Shown: positions 42,301-51,784 of the stretch, in pieces
Layout: every line of letters begins with the position of its first letter
Position numbering within the stretch: position 1 is the first letter of the stretch
Assembly (NCBI GenBank): GCA_902479075.1
Contig: CABSNK010000004.1
Span: forward strand, 60,844 to 124,843
Direction of reading: 5' to 3'
From: an uncultured Collinsella sp.
Lineage (GTDB): Bacteria > Actinomycetota > Coriobacteriia > Coriobacteriales > Coriobacteriaceae
DNA: 64,000 nucleotides
The notes under the pieces: model-generated
Database searches by the model: none
The model's input: only the letters and a program-made list of their open reading frames with translations
What the model was told of the DNA's origin: nothing
Position numbers and translations under genes: made by a program

Positions 42301-43599
42301 TTGAACATCACCGCTTCTGACGTCAAGGACGCCAAGCTCACCGCTACGGTCACCATCCCGGCCGCCGACGTCGACGCCGCGATCAAGAAGGCCTACAAGG
42401 ACACCGCCAAGAAGTACCGCTTCCCGGGCTTCCGTGCCGGTAAGGCTCCCCGTCCGGTCATCGACTCCGCACTTGGCGCCGAGGCTACCCTCGCTCAGGC
42501 CACCAACGACCTGATCGCCGCCAACGAGCCCGCCGTCCTCAACGAGCTGGACATCGTCCCCACCAAGAACGGTGACTACAAGGAGCTCGACCTCGCCAAG
42601 GATCACGAGGACTACACCTACACCGTCGAGTTCTCCCTGCGTCCTGCCGCTGAGCTCTCCTCTTTCGACGCTGTCGAGATCGAGATGCCTCCCGCTGAGG
42701 TCACCGAGTCCGAGATCAACAACCAGGTCGAGATGCTCCTCAACTACCGTGCCACCTTCGAGGACGTCGAGGGTCGCGCCGTCGAGGCCGAGGACTACGT
42801 CACCGTCGACCTCAAGGCCGTCGAGAACGCCGACAACTTCGCTGCCGAGGGCCGCATGCTCATCGCCGGTAGCGACAGCAATCCCAAGGAGTTCAACGAG
42901 GCCCTGATCGGCGCCAACGTTGACGACGTCAAGACCGTCACCTGGACCGACGAGGTCGAGGAGGGCGAGGAGGCCGAGACCCACACCGTCGAGGTCACCG
43001 TCAAGGGCATCAAGGTCCGCAACACCCCCGAGCTCACCGACGAGCTCGTCAAGTCCGACTTTGGCTTCGACAGCATCGACGCCATGCGCGACGCCATCAA
43101 GCTCGAGATCGAGCAGGACAAGGCTTCCCGTCTCCCGGCCGAGAAGGAGAACCGTTGCGTCTCCGCTCTCGCCGAGCGTCTGCAGCTCGACGAGATGGAC
43201 GCCGACTACGAGCAGTCTGTCTTTGAGGAGCTTGGCCAGAACTTCCTGTCCAACCTCGCTGCCCGCGGCATGACGCTCGACACCTGGCTGCCCGCTTCCG
43301 GCCTGACCATGGAGCAGTTCATCGGCGACCTGCACAAGCAGGCCAACGACGTTGCCCGTGAGTCCCTGGCTCTCGACGCCCTCGCCCGCGAGCTCAAGAT
43401 CGAGGTCACCGAGGACGACATCAACGCCGAGTTCGAGAAGGCCGGCGTCAAGGACGTCGAGGCTTCCAAGGCCGAGTTCATCGCCGACGGCCGCATGCCT
43501 GCCGTCCGCGAGTCCATCCGTCGCTCCAAGGCCGTCGACCACCTGGTCGAGAACGCCAAGGTGACCGAGGTCGACGAGACCGCCAAGGACGCCGAGTAA
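42301..43599 (+). CDS. tig: Trigger factor
   Basis: A ribosome-bound chaperone and peptidyl-prolyl isomerase of 432 residues. The ribosome-docking signature is FPGFRAGKAPRPVIDS near residue 43, a FKBP-like region follows (EDYVTVDLKAVE), and the rest is the helical substrate-binding body. The start is ambiguous: AGGAGG at 42289-42294 fits TTG 42301 best (spacing 6); GTG 42298 and ATG 42286 are alternatives. It is followed by clpP and clpX, the common tig-clpP-clpX order. Confidence 0.93.
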   Translation: MNITASDVKDAKLTATVTIPAADVDAAIKKAYKDTAKKYRFPGFRAGKAPRPVIDSALGAEATLAQATNDLIAANEPAVLNELDIVPTKNGDYKELDLAKDHEDYTYTVEFSLRPAAELSSFDAVEIEMPPAEVTESEINNQVEMLLNYRATFEDVEGRAVEAEDYVTVDLKAVENADNFAAEGRMLIAGSDSNPKEFNEALIGANVDDVKTVTWTDEVEEGEEAETHTVEVTVKGIKVRNTPELTDELVKSDFGFDSIDAMRDAIKLEIEQDKASRLPAEKENRCVSALAERLQLDEMDADYEQSVFEELGQNFLSNLAARGMTLDTWLPASGLTMEQFIGDLHKQANDVARESLALDALARELKIEVTEDDINAEFEKAGVKDVEASKAEFIADGRMPAVRESIRRSKAVDHLVENAKVTEVDETAKDAE

Positions 43600-43761
43600 T
43601 TCTCGCCACCTTGCCCGCGAGCGCATGGGTGCGCCCGTGATGGGGTAAAGTTATACACCGGTTATCCGGTTGCTTCGTACGGTGCCAGCCAATGCATAGC
43701 ATGCGGGCACCGTACGTTTGTCTAGAACCACTATTGGTCCGTAAGAGAAAAGGAGATGCGT

Positions 43762-44382
43762 ATGATCGCTAAGTTCGATTCCGCCCTCGTGCCATACGTT
43801 ATCGAGCAGACGCCGCGCGGCGAGCGCAGCTACGATATCTATTCGCGCCTGCTCAACGACCGCATCATCTTCTTGGGCGAGGAGATCAACTCCGTCAGTG
43901 CCAACCTGGTCGTTGCCCAGCTGCTGCATCTTGAGAGCCAGGATGCCGAGAAGGATATCTCGCTCTACATCAATTCGCCCGGTGGCGAGGTCTACTCCGG
44001 CCTGGCGATTCTGGACACCATGAACTTCATTAAGCCGCAGGTCTCCACCATCTGCGTCGGTATGGCCGCGTCCATGGCCGCCGTGCTGCTTTCGGCCGGC
44101 GCCAAGGGCAAGCGCTTCTGCCTGCCGCACTCCAAGGTGATGATTCACCAGCCCAGCGGCGGTGCCCAGGGCCAGCAGACCGAGATCGAGATCGTGGCCG
44201 AGGAGATCAAGAAGACCCGCCGCGAGCTCAACCAGATCCTGTCCGACGCATCGGGTCAGCCCATCGAGAAGGTCCAGGCCGATACCGAGCGCGACAACTA
44301 CTTGACCGCTGCCGAGGCCCTCGACTACGGTCTGATTGACCGTATCGTCACCTCGCGCGACCTCGCCGCGAAGGACGCCTAG
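43762..44382 (+). CDS. clpP: ATP-dependent Clp protease proteolytic subunit
   Basis: A 206-residue serine protease that forms a tetradecameric chamber. The catalytic triad is visible: Ser104 in GMAASMAAVLL, His129 in KVMIHQP and Asp178 in TERDNY. ATG 43762 is preferred because the ATG at 43756 directly abuts the AAAAGGAG ribosome site. It ends one base before the clpX start, so the pair is co-expressed. Confidence 0.95.
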   Translation: MIAKFDSALVPYVIEQTPRGERSYDIYSRLLNDRIIFLGEEINSVSANLVVAQLLHLESQDAEKDISLYINSPGGEVYSGLAILDTMNFIKPQVSTICVGMAASMAAVLLSAGAKGKRFCLPHSKVMIHQPSGGAQGQQTEIEIVAEEIKKTRRELNQILSDASGQPIEKVQADTERDNYLTAAEALDYGLIDRIVTSRDLAAKDA

Positions 44383-44383
44383 G

Positions 44384-45793
44384 ATGGCCGGTAACATGCA
44401 GGACAACTTCGACGAGAACGGCAACCCTATCCGTTGCTCCTTCTGCGGAAAAGAGCAGGGACAGGTCCGTCGCCTTGTTAAGGGTCCGACCAATATCTTT
44501 ATCTGCGACGAGTGCGTCGCCGCCTGCTCCGAGATCTTGGAGGAGTCGCTGGCTTCGGACTTTATGGACGCAGCCCGCAACGGCAAGCTGCCGGGCTTCC
44601 TCAACGATCACGGCCAGGCTGCCGGGCAGCCTGCTGTGGATCCCGAGGCCGAGGGCTTTGAGCTCGAGGACGACGCCCGCCAGGTCATTACGCATGTGCC
44701 GACGCCGCACGAGATTTATGACGAGCTTTCGGCCTATGTCATGGGCCAGGAGGACGCCAAGCGCGCCATGTCGGTTGCCGTGTACAACCATTACCGCCGC
44801 GTGATCGAGGGCGGCGCTGCGCTTTCGGCCTTTGACGACGGCTTGGATTCGCAGCTCGAAGACGATATGGACGAGGTGGAGCTCGCCAAGTCCAACATTT
44901 TGCTGCTCGGTCCCACCGGTACCGGTAAGACCCTGCTCGCCCAGACGCTCGCGCGCATCCTCGAGGTGCCGTTTGCCATCGCCGACGCAACCGCGCTCAC
45001 CGAGGCCGGATACGTGGGCGAGGATGTGGAGAACATCCTGCTCAAGCTCATCAACGCCGCCGATGGCGATATCGAGCGCGCGCAGGTTGGCATTATCTAC
45101 GTGGACGAGATCGACAAGATCGCCCGCAAGGCCGAGAACCTCTCCATCACCCGCGACGTTTCGGGCGAGGGCGTTCAGCAGGCGCTGCTGAAGATCCTTG
45201 AGGGCACGGTGGCAAGCGTTCCGCCCACCGGCGGCCGCAAGCATCCCCAGCAGGAGCTGCTGCAGATCGACACGACCAACATCCTGTTTATCTGCGGCGG
45301 TGCCTTTGTGGGTCTGGACAAGATCATCGCCGATCGTGTGGGCAACAAGGGCGTGGGCTTTAACTCCGAGATCGCTGGCCCCACCTCGGTCGACGAGAAC
45401 GACCTGTTGCGCCAGGTGCTCCCGCAGGACCTCAACGCCTTTGGCATGATTCCCGAGTTTGTGGGCCGTACGCCCGTCGTCACCCAGACGCAGGCGCTCG
45501 ACGAGGACGACCTGGTGTCGATCCTGACCGAGCCCAAGAACGCCGTGGTGCGCCAGTACCGTAAGATGTTCCAGCTCGAGGACGTCGATCTTGAGTTTGA
45601 GGACGCCGCCCTGCACGAGATCGCCCGCATGGCGCTCGCCCGCAAGACCGGCGCCCGCGGTCTGCGCGCCATCTGCGAGGACGTGCTGCAGCAGACGATG
45701 TTCGACCTCCCCAGCGAGGAGGGCGTTTCCAAGGTCATCGTGACCGAAGCCTCCGTAAAGGGCGAAGAACAACCCCAGCGCATCTACGGGTAA
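44384..45793 (+). CDS. clpX: ATP-dependent Clp protease ATP-binding subunit ClpX
   Basis: A 469-residue AAA+ unfoldase that feeds proteins into ClpP. The amino-terminal zinc finger has CSFCGKE (near residue 18) and ICDECV near 44. Walker A is GPTGTGKTLLAQ near residue 176, and Walker B VDEIDKIA follows. An insert of moderate length after the zinc finger (AGQPAVDPEAEGF region) is longer than in E. coli. The start at ATG 44384 lies 1 base past clpP; ATG 44396 is possible. Confidence 0.95.
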   Translation: MAGNMQDNFDENGNPIRCSFCGKEQGQVRRLVKGPTNIFICDECVAACSEILEESLASDFMDAARNGKLPGFLNDHGQAAGQPAVDPEAEGFELEDDARQVITHVPTPHEIYDELSAYVMGQEDAKRAMSVAVYNHYRRVIEGGAALSAFDDGLDSQLEDDMDEVELAKSNILLLGPTGTGKTLLAQTLARILEVPFAIADATALTEAGYVGEDVENILLKLINAADGDIERAQVGIIYVDEIDKIARKAENLSITRDVSGEGVQQALLKILEGTVASVPPTGGRKHPQQELLQIDTTNILFICGGAFVGLDKIIADRVGNKGVGFNSEIAGPTSVDENDLLRQVLPQDLNAFGMIPEFVGRTPVVTQTQALDEDDLVSILTEPKNAVVRQYRKMFQLEDVDLEFEDAALHEIARMALARKTGARGLRAICEDVLQQTMFDLPSEEGVSKVIVTEASVKGEEQPQRIYG

Positions 45794-45815
45794 ACCAGCC
45801 TAAAACGTGTTTGCA

Positions 45816-45852
45816 AATAGCCTCTGACCACCCGCGGTCGGAGGCTATTTTA
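45816..45852 (+). terminator. Terminator of the tig-clpPX unit
   Basis: AATAGCCTCTGACC and GGTCGGAGGCTATT form a long stem with a single mismatch, followed by TTAT. Confidence 0.88.
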
Positions 45853-45943
45853 TATATGCGCAATAACCCCAACTACCTGTGTTATTCTGTGTGTTTGTTT
45901 AAGCCTCAGCGAAGTCATTCAGACTGAAGTAATCGATACCTAA

Positions 45944-45983
45944 GGGGAGGAATGCAGACCCTGGCGGGCCTACATTCCTCCCC
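45944..45983 (+). promoter_or_regulatory. Perfect leader hairpin upstream of valS
   Basis: GGGGAGGAATG and CATTCCTCCCC pair over 18 bases, ending about 20 bases before the valS start. The loop includes ACCCTGGCGGGCC. There is no T-run, so a termination signal is unlikely; it may control translation. T-box features (specifier loop, AGGGTGG) were not found. Confidence 0.5.
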
Positions 45984-46003
45984 GGCGGGACAGGGAGAGA
46001 TAT

Positions 46004-48700
46004 ATGGAAGAGATGCCCAAGAACTACGATCCGTCGACCAACGAGCCGGCGATCCTGCAGAAGTGGCTCGACGGCGGCTACTACAAGCGCCGTGAGGGCG
46101 TGGGCGACTGCACCGTCACCATTCCGCCTCCCAATGTGACCGGCAAGCTCCACATGGGCCACGCCACCGACGACTCCATTCAGGACGCTATCATCCGTAT
46201 GGCCCGCATGCGCGGCAAGTCCACGCGCTGGGTGCTCGGCACCGACCACGCGGGTATCGCCACGCAGACCAAGGTCGACAAGAAGCTCAAGAGCGAGGGC
46301 ATCAGCCGCCTGGAGATCGGCCGCGACAAGTTTGTCGACGCCTGCTGGGATTGGACCCACGAGTACGGCGGCATCATCGTCGAGCAGATCAAGCGTATGG
46401 GCTGCTCCGTCGACTTCGATAACGAGCGCTTCACCATGGACGAGGACTACGCCCAGGCCGTGCGCAAGGTGTTCTGCGATTGGTACCACGACGGCCTGAT
46501 CTATCGCGGCAAGCGCATCGTCAACTGGTGCCCCAACTGCACCACCGCCATCTCGGACGACGAGGCCGAGTACAAGGACGAGAAGGGCCACCTGTGGCAC
46601 CTGCGCTACCCGCTGACCGAGCCGGTCAACGGCCAGGACTACATCGTCGTCGCCACCACGCGCCCCGAGACCATGCTCGGCGACACGGGCGTGGCTGTCT
46701 CCCCGAAAGACCCCGAGAAGGCCGCCTTTGTGGGTAAGACCGTCAAGCTCCCCATCGTCGATCGCGAGATCCCCATCTTTGAAGATTGGCATGTCGACGC
46801 CAACTTTGGCTCCGGTTTTGTCAAGGTCACCCCGGCCCACGACCCCAACGATTACGCTATGGGTCAGGCCCACGACCTGCCGCAGATCAATATCTTCGAC
46901 GAGCACGCGGTGGTCGTCGAGGGCTACGGCGAGTTTACCGGCATGAACCGCGACGAGTGCCGCGAGGCCGTCATCAAGTGGTTTGAGGAGCACGACCTGC
47001 TCGATCACGTCGAGGACCTCGATCACTCCGTCATGCACTGTTACCGTTGCGACGCCGCGCTGGAGCCGTGGCTGTCCGAGCAGTGGTTCGTGGCCGTCGA
47101 TAAGCTCAAGGGGCCGGCGCTCGACGCCGTCAACTCCGGCAAGGTCACCTTCCACCCCGCGCGCTGGACGCAGACCTACACCACCTGGATGGAAAACCTC
47201 AAGGACTGGTGCATCTCGCGTCAGCTTTGGTGGGGCCACCGTATCCCCGTGTTCTACTGCGAGGACTGCGGTTGGGAGGACGCTCTGACCGAGGACACCG
47301 ACGTGTGCCCCAAGTGCGGCGGCCATCACGTGCATCAGGACGAGAACGTGCTGGACACCTGGTTCAGCTCGCAGCTGTGGACCTTCGCCACGCAGGGCTG
47401 GCCGCAAAAGCCGGAGCTGCTCGAGGGCCATCACCCCACGACGGCGCTCGTCACTGCGCGCGACATCATCGCGCTGTGGGTCGCCCGCATGGTCATGAGC
47501 TCGCTGTACTTCTTGGACGAGGTGCCGTTTAAGGACGTTGTCATCTACCCGACGATCCTGGCCAAGGACGGCAGCCGCATGTCCAAGTCCAAGGGCAACG
47601 GCGTTGACCCCATGGACCTCATCGGCATGTACGGCGCCGACGCTATGCGCTTCAACCTGCTCACGCTGTGCACCAACAACCAGGACGTCAAGTTCGACGC
47701 GAACATCGACAAGAAGACCAAGAAGCTTATCGACAGTCCGCGCACCGAGCAGGCCAAGTCGTTTGTGACCAAGATCTGGAACGCCAGCCGCTTCCTGCTT
47801 ATGAACATGGAGGGCTACACGCCCGGCGAGCCCGTCGTGGAGACGCCGGCCGACGCCTGGATGTTCAGCCGACTGGCCAAGGCCGTCCAGATGGTCACCG
47901 AGGGCATCGAGAACTACACCTTTGGCGATATGGCCCGCGGCGTGCAGCAGTTCTTCTGGAACGAGGTCTGCGACTGGTACGTCGAGGTCACCAAGGCCCG
48001 CCTGAAGGGCGAGGGCCGTCTGCAGGCGCAGCGCAACCTGATCTTTGTGCTCGATACCTCCATTCGCCTGATGCACCCGCTCATGCCGTTTGTCACCGAG
48101 GAGATCTGGGACAACATGCCGGCAAGCGTGCTCGACCTGGACGCCGAGGGCAACGTGGATCGCGCCGAGGCGCTCATGATCGCCAAGTGGCCCGAGCCCG
48201 CCGATTACGCCAAGTATGTCGACGAGGACGCCGAGCGCGCGTTTGAGCTGTGCCGCACCGTCGTGTCCGCCGCCCGCGCCACGCGTTCGCGTTATCGCTT
48301 GAGCCCCAAGGCTGAGCTCGACGTAGTCGTGCGCGCCGGTGCCGAGGATATCGAGAAGCTTGAGAGCCTGCGCTCGACCATCGAGCCGCTGGCAAACACT
48401 GCCTCGCTTGTTATGGGTACCGATGTTGAGAAGCCGGCTGCGAGCATTGCCGTGGTCGACAGCGGCGTCGAGGTCTTTGTGGTGCTCGAGGGCAAGGTCG
48501 ACCTTTCGGCCGAGAAGGCGCGCCTGGAGAAGGAGATCGCCGCGGCCCAGAAGGAGCTCGCCGGCTGCGAGAAGACGCTGGCCAACGAGGGCTTTGTGGC
48601 TAAGGCTGCGCCCGCGGTGGTCCAGAAGAAGAGGGACCGTGCAGCTGAGCTCAAGGAGATCCTGGCGGCGCTGACTGCTCAGGTGGCTGACTTCTCGTAA
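46004..48700 (+). CDS. valS: Valyl-tRNA synthetase
   Basis: A class I synthetase of 898 residues that charges tRNA-Val. The HIGH motif appears as HMGHATDDSIQD near residue 50 and the KMSKS motif as SRMSKSKG near 526. The editing domain is in between, and the carboxy end has a coiled-coil arm (KARLEKEIAAAQKELA region). ATG 46004 follows GGGAGAG. Confidence 0.97.
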   Translation: MEEMPKNYDPSTNEPAILQKWLDGGYYKRREGVGDCTVTIPPPNVTGKLHMGHATDDSIQDAIIRMARMRGKSTRWVLGTDHAGIATQTKVDKKLKSEGISRLEIGRDKFVDACWDWTHEYGGIIVEQIKRMGCSVDFDNERFTMDEDYAQAVRKVFCDWYHDGLIYRGKRIVNWCPNCTTAISDDEAEYKDEKGHLWHLRYPLTEPVNGQDYIVVATTRPETMLGDTGVAVSPKDPEKAAFVGKTVKLPIVDREIPIFEDWHVDANFGSGFVKVTPAHDPNDYAMGQAHDLPQINIFDEHAVVVEGYGEFTGMNRDECREAVIKWFEEHDLLDHVEDLDHSVMHCYRCDAALEPWLSEQWFVAVDKLKGPALDAVNSGKVTFHPARWTQTYTTWMENLKDWCISRQLWWGHRIPVFYCEDCGWEDALTEDTDVCPKCGGHHVHQDENVLDTWFSSQLWTFATQGWPQKPELLEGHHPTTALVTARDIIALWVARMVMSSLYFLDEVPFKDVVIYPTILAKDGSRMSKSKGNGVDPMDLIGMYGADAMRFNLLTLCTNNQDVKFDANIDKKTKKLIDSPRTEQAKSFVTKIWNASRFLLMNMEGYTPGEPVVETPADAWMFSRLAKAVQMVTEGIENYTFGDMARGVQQFFWNEVCDWYVEVTKARLKGEGRLQAQRNLIFVLDTSIRLMHPLMPFVTEEIWDNMPASVLDLDAEGNVDRAEALMIAKWPEPADYAKYVDEDAERAFELCRTVVSAARATRSRYRLSPKAELDVVVRAGAEDIEKLESLRSTIEPLANTASLVMGTDVEKPAASIAVVDSGVEVFVVLEGKVDLSAEKARLEKEIAAAQKELAGCEKTLANEGFVAKAAPAVVQKKRDRAAELKEILAALTAQVADFS

Positions 48701-48715
48701 GCGTTACTGGGGGAC

Positions 48716-48823
48716 GCGGTTTGGGGCATTGCTCGCTACTGCGGACAGTCCTGCTCGCACGAAGGCCACATTAAGTGGCCTTCGGCTCGTGCGGAACTTG
48801 TATCGAGCAAAGCCCCAAACCGC
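48716..48823 (+). repeat. Large palindrome between valS and folC
   Basis: GCGGTTTGGGGC-TTGCTCG and its complement bound a 108-base element. Nested inside is a hairpin GAAGGCCAC-ATTAA-GTGGCCTTC. Not related to family 1. It may be another MITE or a bidirectional terminator; no T-run follows. Confidence 0.75.
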
Positions 48824-48974
48824 TCCCATGGCGATTGCGGGGCGTCCGCTGCCTGGTGAGGTCGCTTGGTTGTGGCCTTGATCTTGCTGCAAGCGGGTAA
48901 AGGCTGATATTGTCAACGCGAGGGGCTCATTATTTTTGATGGGCCTCTTTTTCTGTAATTGGAGACTTTGGGTT

Positions 48975-50318
48975 ATGGCTAAGCGTTCTGGGTCGTATGT
49001 CGTTCCTTTCTCGTTTGAGTTGCTTTCGTTTGATGAGGCTGTTGGGCTGGCTGCTGATACGGGGCGGATTTCTGGGGATGCTGGTCCTCTGCTCGAGACG
49101 GTTGTCGATATGCTCGATGAGTTGGGACGTCCGGATGAGTATTTCGATTGCATTCAGGTCGCCGGTACCAATGGCAAGACTTCGACTACGCGTTTTTCTG
49201 CTGCCATTCTTCATGGTGAGGGGCTCAAGACCGCGCTGTATACGTCGCCTCAGCTGGTGCATTATCCCGAGCGTATGGAGGTCGATGGGCACGTTGTGGG
49301 CGACGAGGCCTTTGCCCGTGGCGTTTCGGCAGCTGTCGAGGCGGGGCGTCGCGTGAATGCGCGCCGTGTGGCGGCGGGGGAGCGCGCCTATTCCATCACG
49401 CCGTTTGACCTGCTGACGGCTGCCGCACTTGTCGTGTTTGCCGAGGCCGCGGTGGATGTTGCCGTGCTCGAGGTTGGCATGGGCGGTCGTTGGGACGCCA
49501 CGAGTGCGACCGATCCCGTCGCCGTTGCCATTACGGGCATTGGGCTCGATCACACACGTATTTTGGGCGACACGCTCGAGGCCATTGCAGGGGAGAAGGC
49601 TGCGGTTATTAAGCCTGGGCGCTTGGTTGTTTTGGGTGAGGGCACGCATGAGGCGAGTGTTCAGTGTGTGATGGATGCCCGTTGCCGTGAGTGCGGCGTA
49701 GTGCCGCTCGTGGTGAGCCATACGACGACCAAACTTCCGTCACACGTGGGCGATACGGTTGAGTTTAGCTGCACCACGCCGCGTGCCATCTATACGTCGA
49801 GTATGGTCAAGCCGGCGTATCAGCCGCAGAATGCCGCGTGCGCGATTATGCTGTGCGAGGGGTATCTGGGTCGCGAGCTCGACCATGAGGCGCTCGACGT
49901 TTCTCTTATGGGCTGCCCCACGCCGGGTCGCTTTGATGTGCTGGGAACCGATCCGCTCAAGCTGATCGACGCTTGCCATAACCCCCAGAGCTGCGAGAAC
50001 TTTGTGAGCGCGCTGGACGAGATCGATCCGTGCGTAGAAAATCGCCCCACGCTGCTGTGCGCTGCACTGGCAGACAAGGACGTGGCGGGCATCGTCGACG
50101 TGCTGATTCCAGCCTTCCCGCGCGTGGTTGTGACGCAGACCGATTCCGACCGCGCCCTGCCGGCAGAGGAACTCGCCGCCCTGGTGGACGCCGATAAGCT
50201 CGCAGGCGTGTATCCCAGTGTATCCGAGGCTCTCGCAGCCCTCGATGCCGCTGGCGAGCCCTTCGTAGCAGCCGGCACCATCACCCTAGCCGGCGAAGTA
50301 GCGGGCTTGCTGCGCTAG
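48975..50318 (+). CDS. folC: Bifunctional folylpolyglutamate/dihydrofolate synthase
   Basis: A 447-residue ATP-dependent ligase that adds glutamate to folates. The P-loop is VAGTNGKTSTTRF near residue 62; LEVGMGGRWDATSATDP near 170 is the conserved Mg-binding region. The carboxy domain starts after about residue 300. ATG 48975 has GGAG 10 bases upstream. Many A/T third positions appear in its first 60 codons. The 325 bp that follow contain two palindromes. Confidence 0.9.
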   Translation: MAKRSGSYVVPFSFELLSFDEAVGLAADTGRISGDAGPLLETVVDMLDELGRPDEYFDCIQVAGTNGKTSTTRFSAAILHGEGLKTALYTSPQLVHYPERMEVDGHVVGDEAFARGVSAAVEAGRRVNARRVAAGERAYSITPFDLLTAAALVVFAEAAVDVAVLEVGMGGRWDATSATDPVAVAITGIGLDHTRILGDTLEAIAGEKAAVIKPGRLVVLGEGTHEASVQCVMDARCRECGVVPLVVSHTTTKLPSHVGDTVEFSCTTPRAIYTSSMVKPAYQPQNAACAIMLCEGYLGRELDHEALDVSLMGCPTPGRFDVLGTDPLKLIDACHNPQSCENFVSALDEIDPCVENRPTLLCAALADKDVAGIVDVLIPAFPRVVVTQTDSDRALPAEELAALVDADKLAGVYPSVSEALAALDAAGEPFVAAGTITLAGEVAGLLR

Positions 50319-50350
50319 AGCCTTTCTGTAGGGCAGCTGGTTGACCTGCT

Positions 50351-50512
50351 CGCCACGAAATGGGCCTATTTACTACGTTTGACCGGTTGCCCTCGACCAC
50401 GCCGAGAATTGCGAAATTAAAACCGCAGGTAGATGGCTTGCCAATTTTCAAAAAAGACCCGCATGGTCGACCCGTGCGGGTTAAACGTAGTAGATAGCCC
50501 GTTTTCGTGGCG
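50351..50512 (+). repeat. Large palindrome downstream of folC
   Basis: CGCCACGAAATGGGC...TACTACGTTT at the left is matched by AAACGTAGTA...GCCCGTTTTCGTGGCG at the right; the arms are about 30 bases with a few mismatches. A hairpin CCCGCA-TGGTCGACC-TGCGGG-type lies near the right arm. The central 100 bases do not code for protein. Confidence 0.75.
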
Positions 50513-50552
50513 CATCTCTAGACTGTCAAATTGGTCGACTTAGCCCCATGGC

Positions 50553-50619
50553 AGTTGCGGTGAAATAGTTCCTGGATTATGCCTCTGCGGGCCAATCTGG
50601 GAACTATTCCACCGCAACT
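50553..50619 (+). repeat. Palindromic repeat, family 1, copy 4
   Basis: AGTTGCGGTGAAATAGTTCC and a right arm with one mismatch enclose a 27-base centre. It lies 24 bases beyond the stop of the M24 peptidase gene, which copy 5 flanks on the other side. Confidence 0.92.
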
Positions 50620-50643
50620 TATTGAGGGGCTATTGGGTAAGGG

Positions 50644-51732
50644 CTAGTCTAGGCGGACTGGGTCGTGGGGGTAGGTGTTGAGGATCTCGACGCCGGACTC
50701 GGTGACCAGGGCCAGGTCCTCGATGCGGACGCCGGTGCGGCCGGGGAGGTAGATGCCCGGCTCGATAGAGAATGTCATGCCCGGCTCTACGACCTGCTCG
50801 TTGACGAGTGAGACGTCGCCCGGCTCGTGGTCTTGCAGACCGATCGAGTGTCCCAGGCGGTGCGTAAAGTACTGCCCATAGCCCGCCTCCTCAATCACGT
50901 CGCGCGCGGCGCGGTCCAGGTCGCACATGCGCACGCCCGGGGCGATGAGCGCCTCGGCGGCCTCGTTGGCGCGGCGCACGATATCGTAGATGCGCGCCGT
51001 CTCCTCGTCCGGCTCGCCCCAAAAGAACGTGCGCGTCATGTCCGAGCAGTAGTTGCGGCGACGTCCGCCAATGTCGAACAGCACCACGTCGCCGCGCTTG
51101 AGTACGGTGTCGTCGGGCTCGTGGTGCGGGTTGCCGGCGTTGGCGCCAAAGCTCACGATGGGCGGAAAACTAAAGCCCTCGCAGCCGTGCTTGCGGTACA
51201 GACCGAGCATCTGGTCGGCAATTTCGCGCTCCGTTACGCCCTCGTGGACGAGCTTGATGGCGTCGGCTATCACGTCGTCGTTAGCGGCCGATGACGCGCG
51301 CATAAGCTCCTGCTCGGTGACATCCTTGTGGGCGCGTGCGGCGGTGACGGCAAAGTCGCCTAGGAAGAACTCGCTTGCGGCGTGACGATCCATAAGGGGC
51401 ATCAAAAAGCCGGAGCGCATAACGGTGTCGATGCCGAGTGGTTTGGTCGGATCGACCTCGCGAGCGATGGCGTCGGCCACGACGTCGGTATCGGTGTGGT
51501 ATGCGACGCGGGCATTGTCATACTCGGGTAGCTGATGCAGCGCGTTGACCAAGATCACGGGCTCGCAATCGCGTGCGAGCAGTACTCCGCAAAAACGCTC
51601 GAACATATCGGCATAAAAGCCGGTCAGGTAATAAATCGACCACGGGTCGTTTACGAGCAGCTGCGCGCCGGGGTGCTGAGCCCCGAGCGCATCGAGCACG
51701 CGCGCCACACGCTGGTCATCGACATGTGCCAT
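50644..51732 (-). CDS. M24-family Xaa-Pro aminopeptidase-like protein
   Basis: A 362-residue metallopeptidase with a creatinase-type amino domain and the pita-bread catalytic domain. The five metal ligands are visible: Asp in FDIGGRRRN and Asp in CSDMTRT (near residues 219 and 230), His in HRLGHSIG near 294, Glu in SIEPGIY and Glu in VRIEDLA near the end. Cleaves Xaa-Pro dipeptides or related substrates. ATG 51732 is supported by AAAGGA 7 bases upstream; a longer start would run into the palindrome at 51785. Confidence 0.9.
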   Translation of the reverse strand: MAHVDDQRVARVLDALGAQHPGAQLLVNDPWSIYYLTGFYADMFERFCGVLLARDCEPVILVNALHQLPEYDNARVAYHTDTDVVADAIAREVDPTKPLGIDTVMRSGFLMPLMDRHAASEFFLGDFAVTAARAHKDVTEQELMRASSAANDDVIADAIKLVHEGVTEREIADQMLGLYRKHGCEGFSFPPIVSFGANAGNPHHEPDDTVLKRGDVVLFDIGGRRRNYCSDMTRTFFWGEPDEETARIYDIVRRANEAAEALIAPGVRMCDLDRAARDVIEEAGYGQYFTHRLGHSIGLQDHEPGDVSLVNEQVVEPGMTFSIEPGIYLPGRTGVRIEDLALVTESGVEILNTYPHDPVRLD

Positions 51733-51784
51733 GAAACATCCTTTCGCTAGGGTGCCACCATGGTATCCCATGCGCCCCCACATA

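Noticed and set aside
45844..46003. T-box riboswitch upstream of valS
   Set aside because: No specifier loop, no AGGGTGG-type T-box sequence and no terminator/antiterminator pair were found; only a simple hairpin.
45899..48076. 725-codon minus-strand frame opposite valS
   Set aside because: A shadow of valS, again from codon bias; no ribosome site and no family features.
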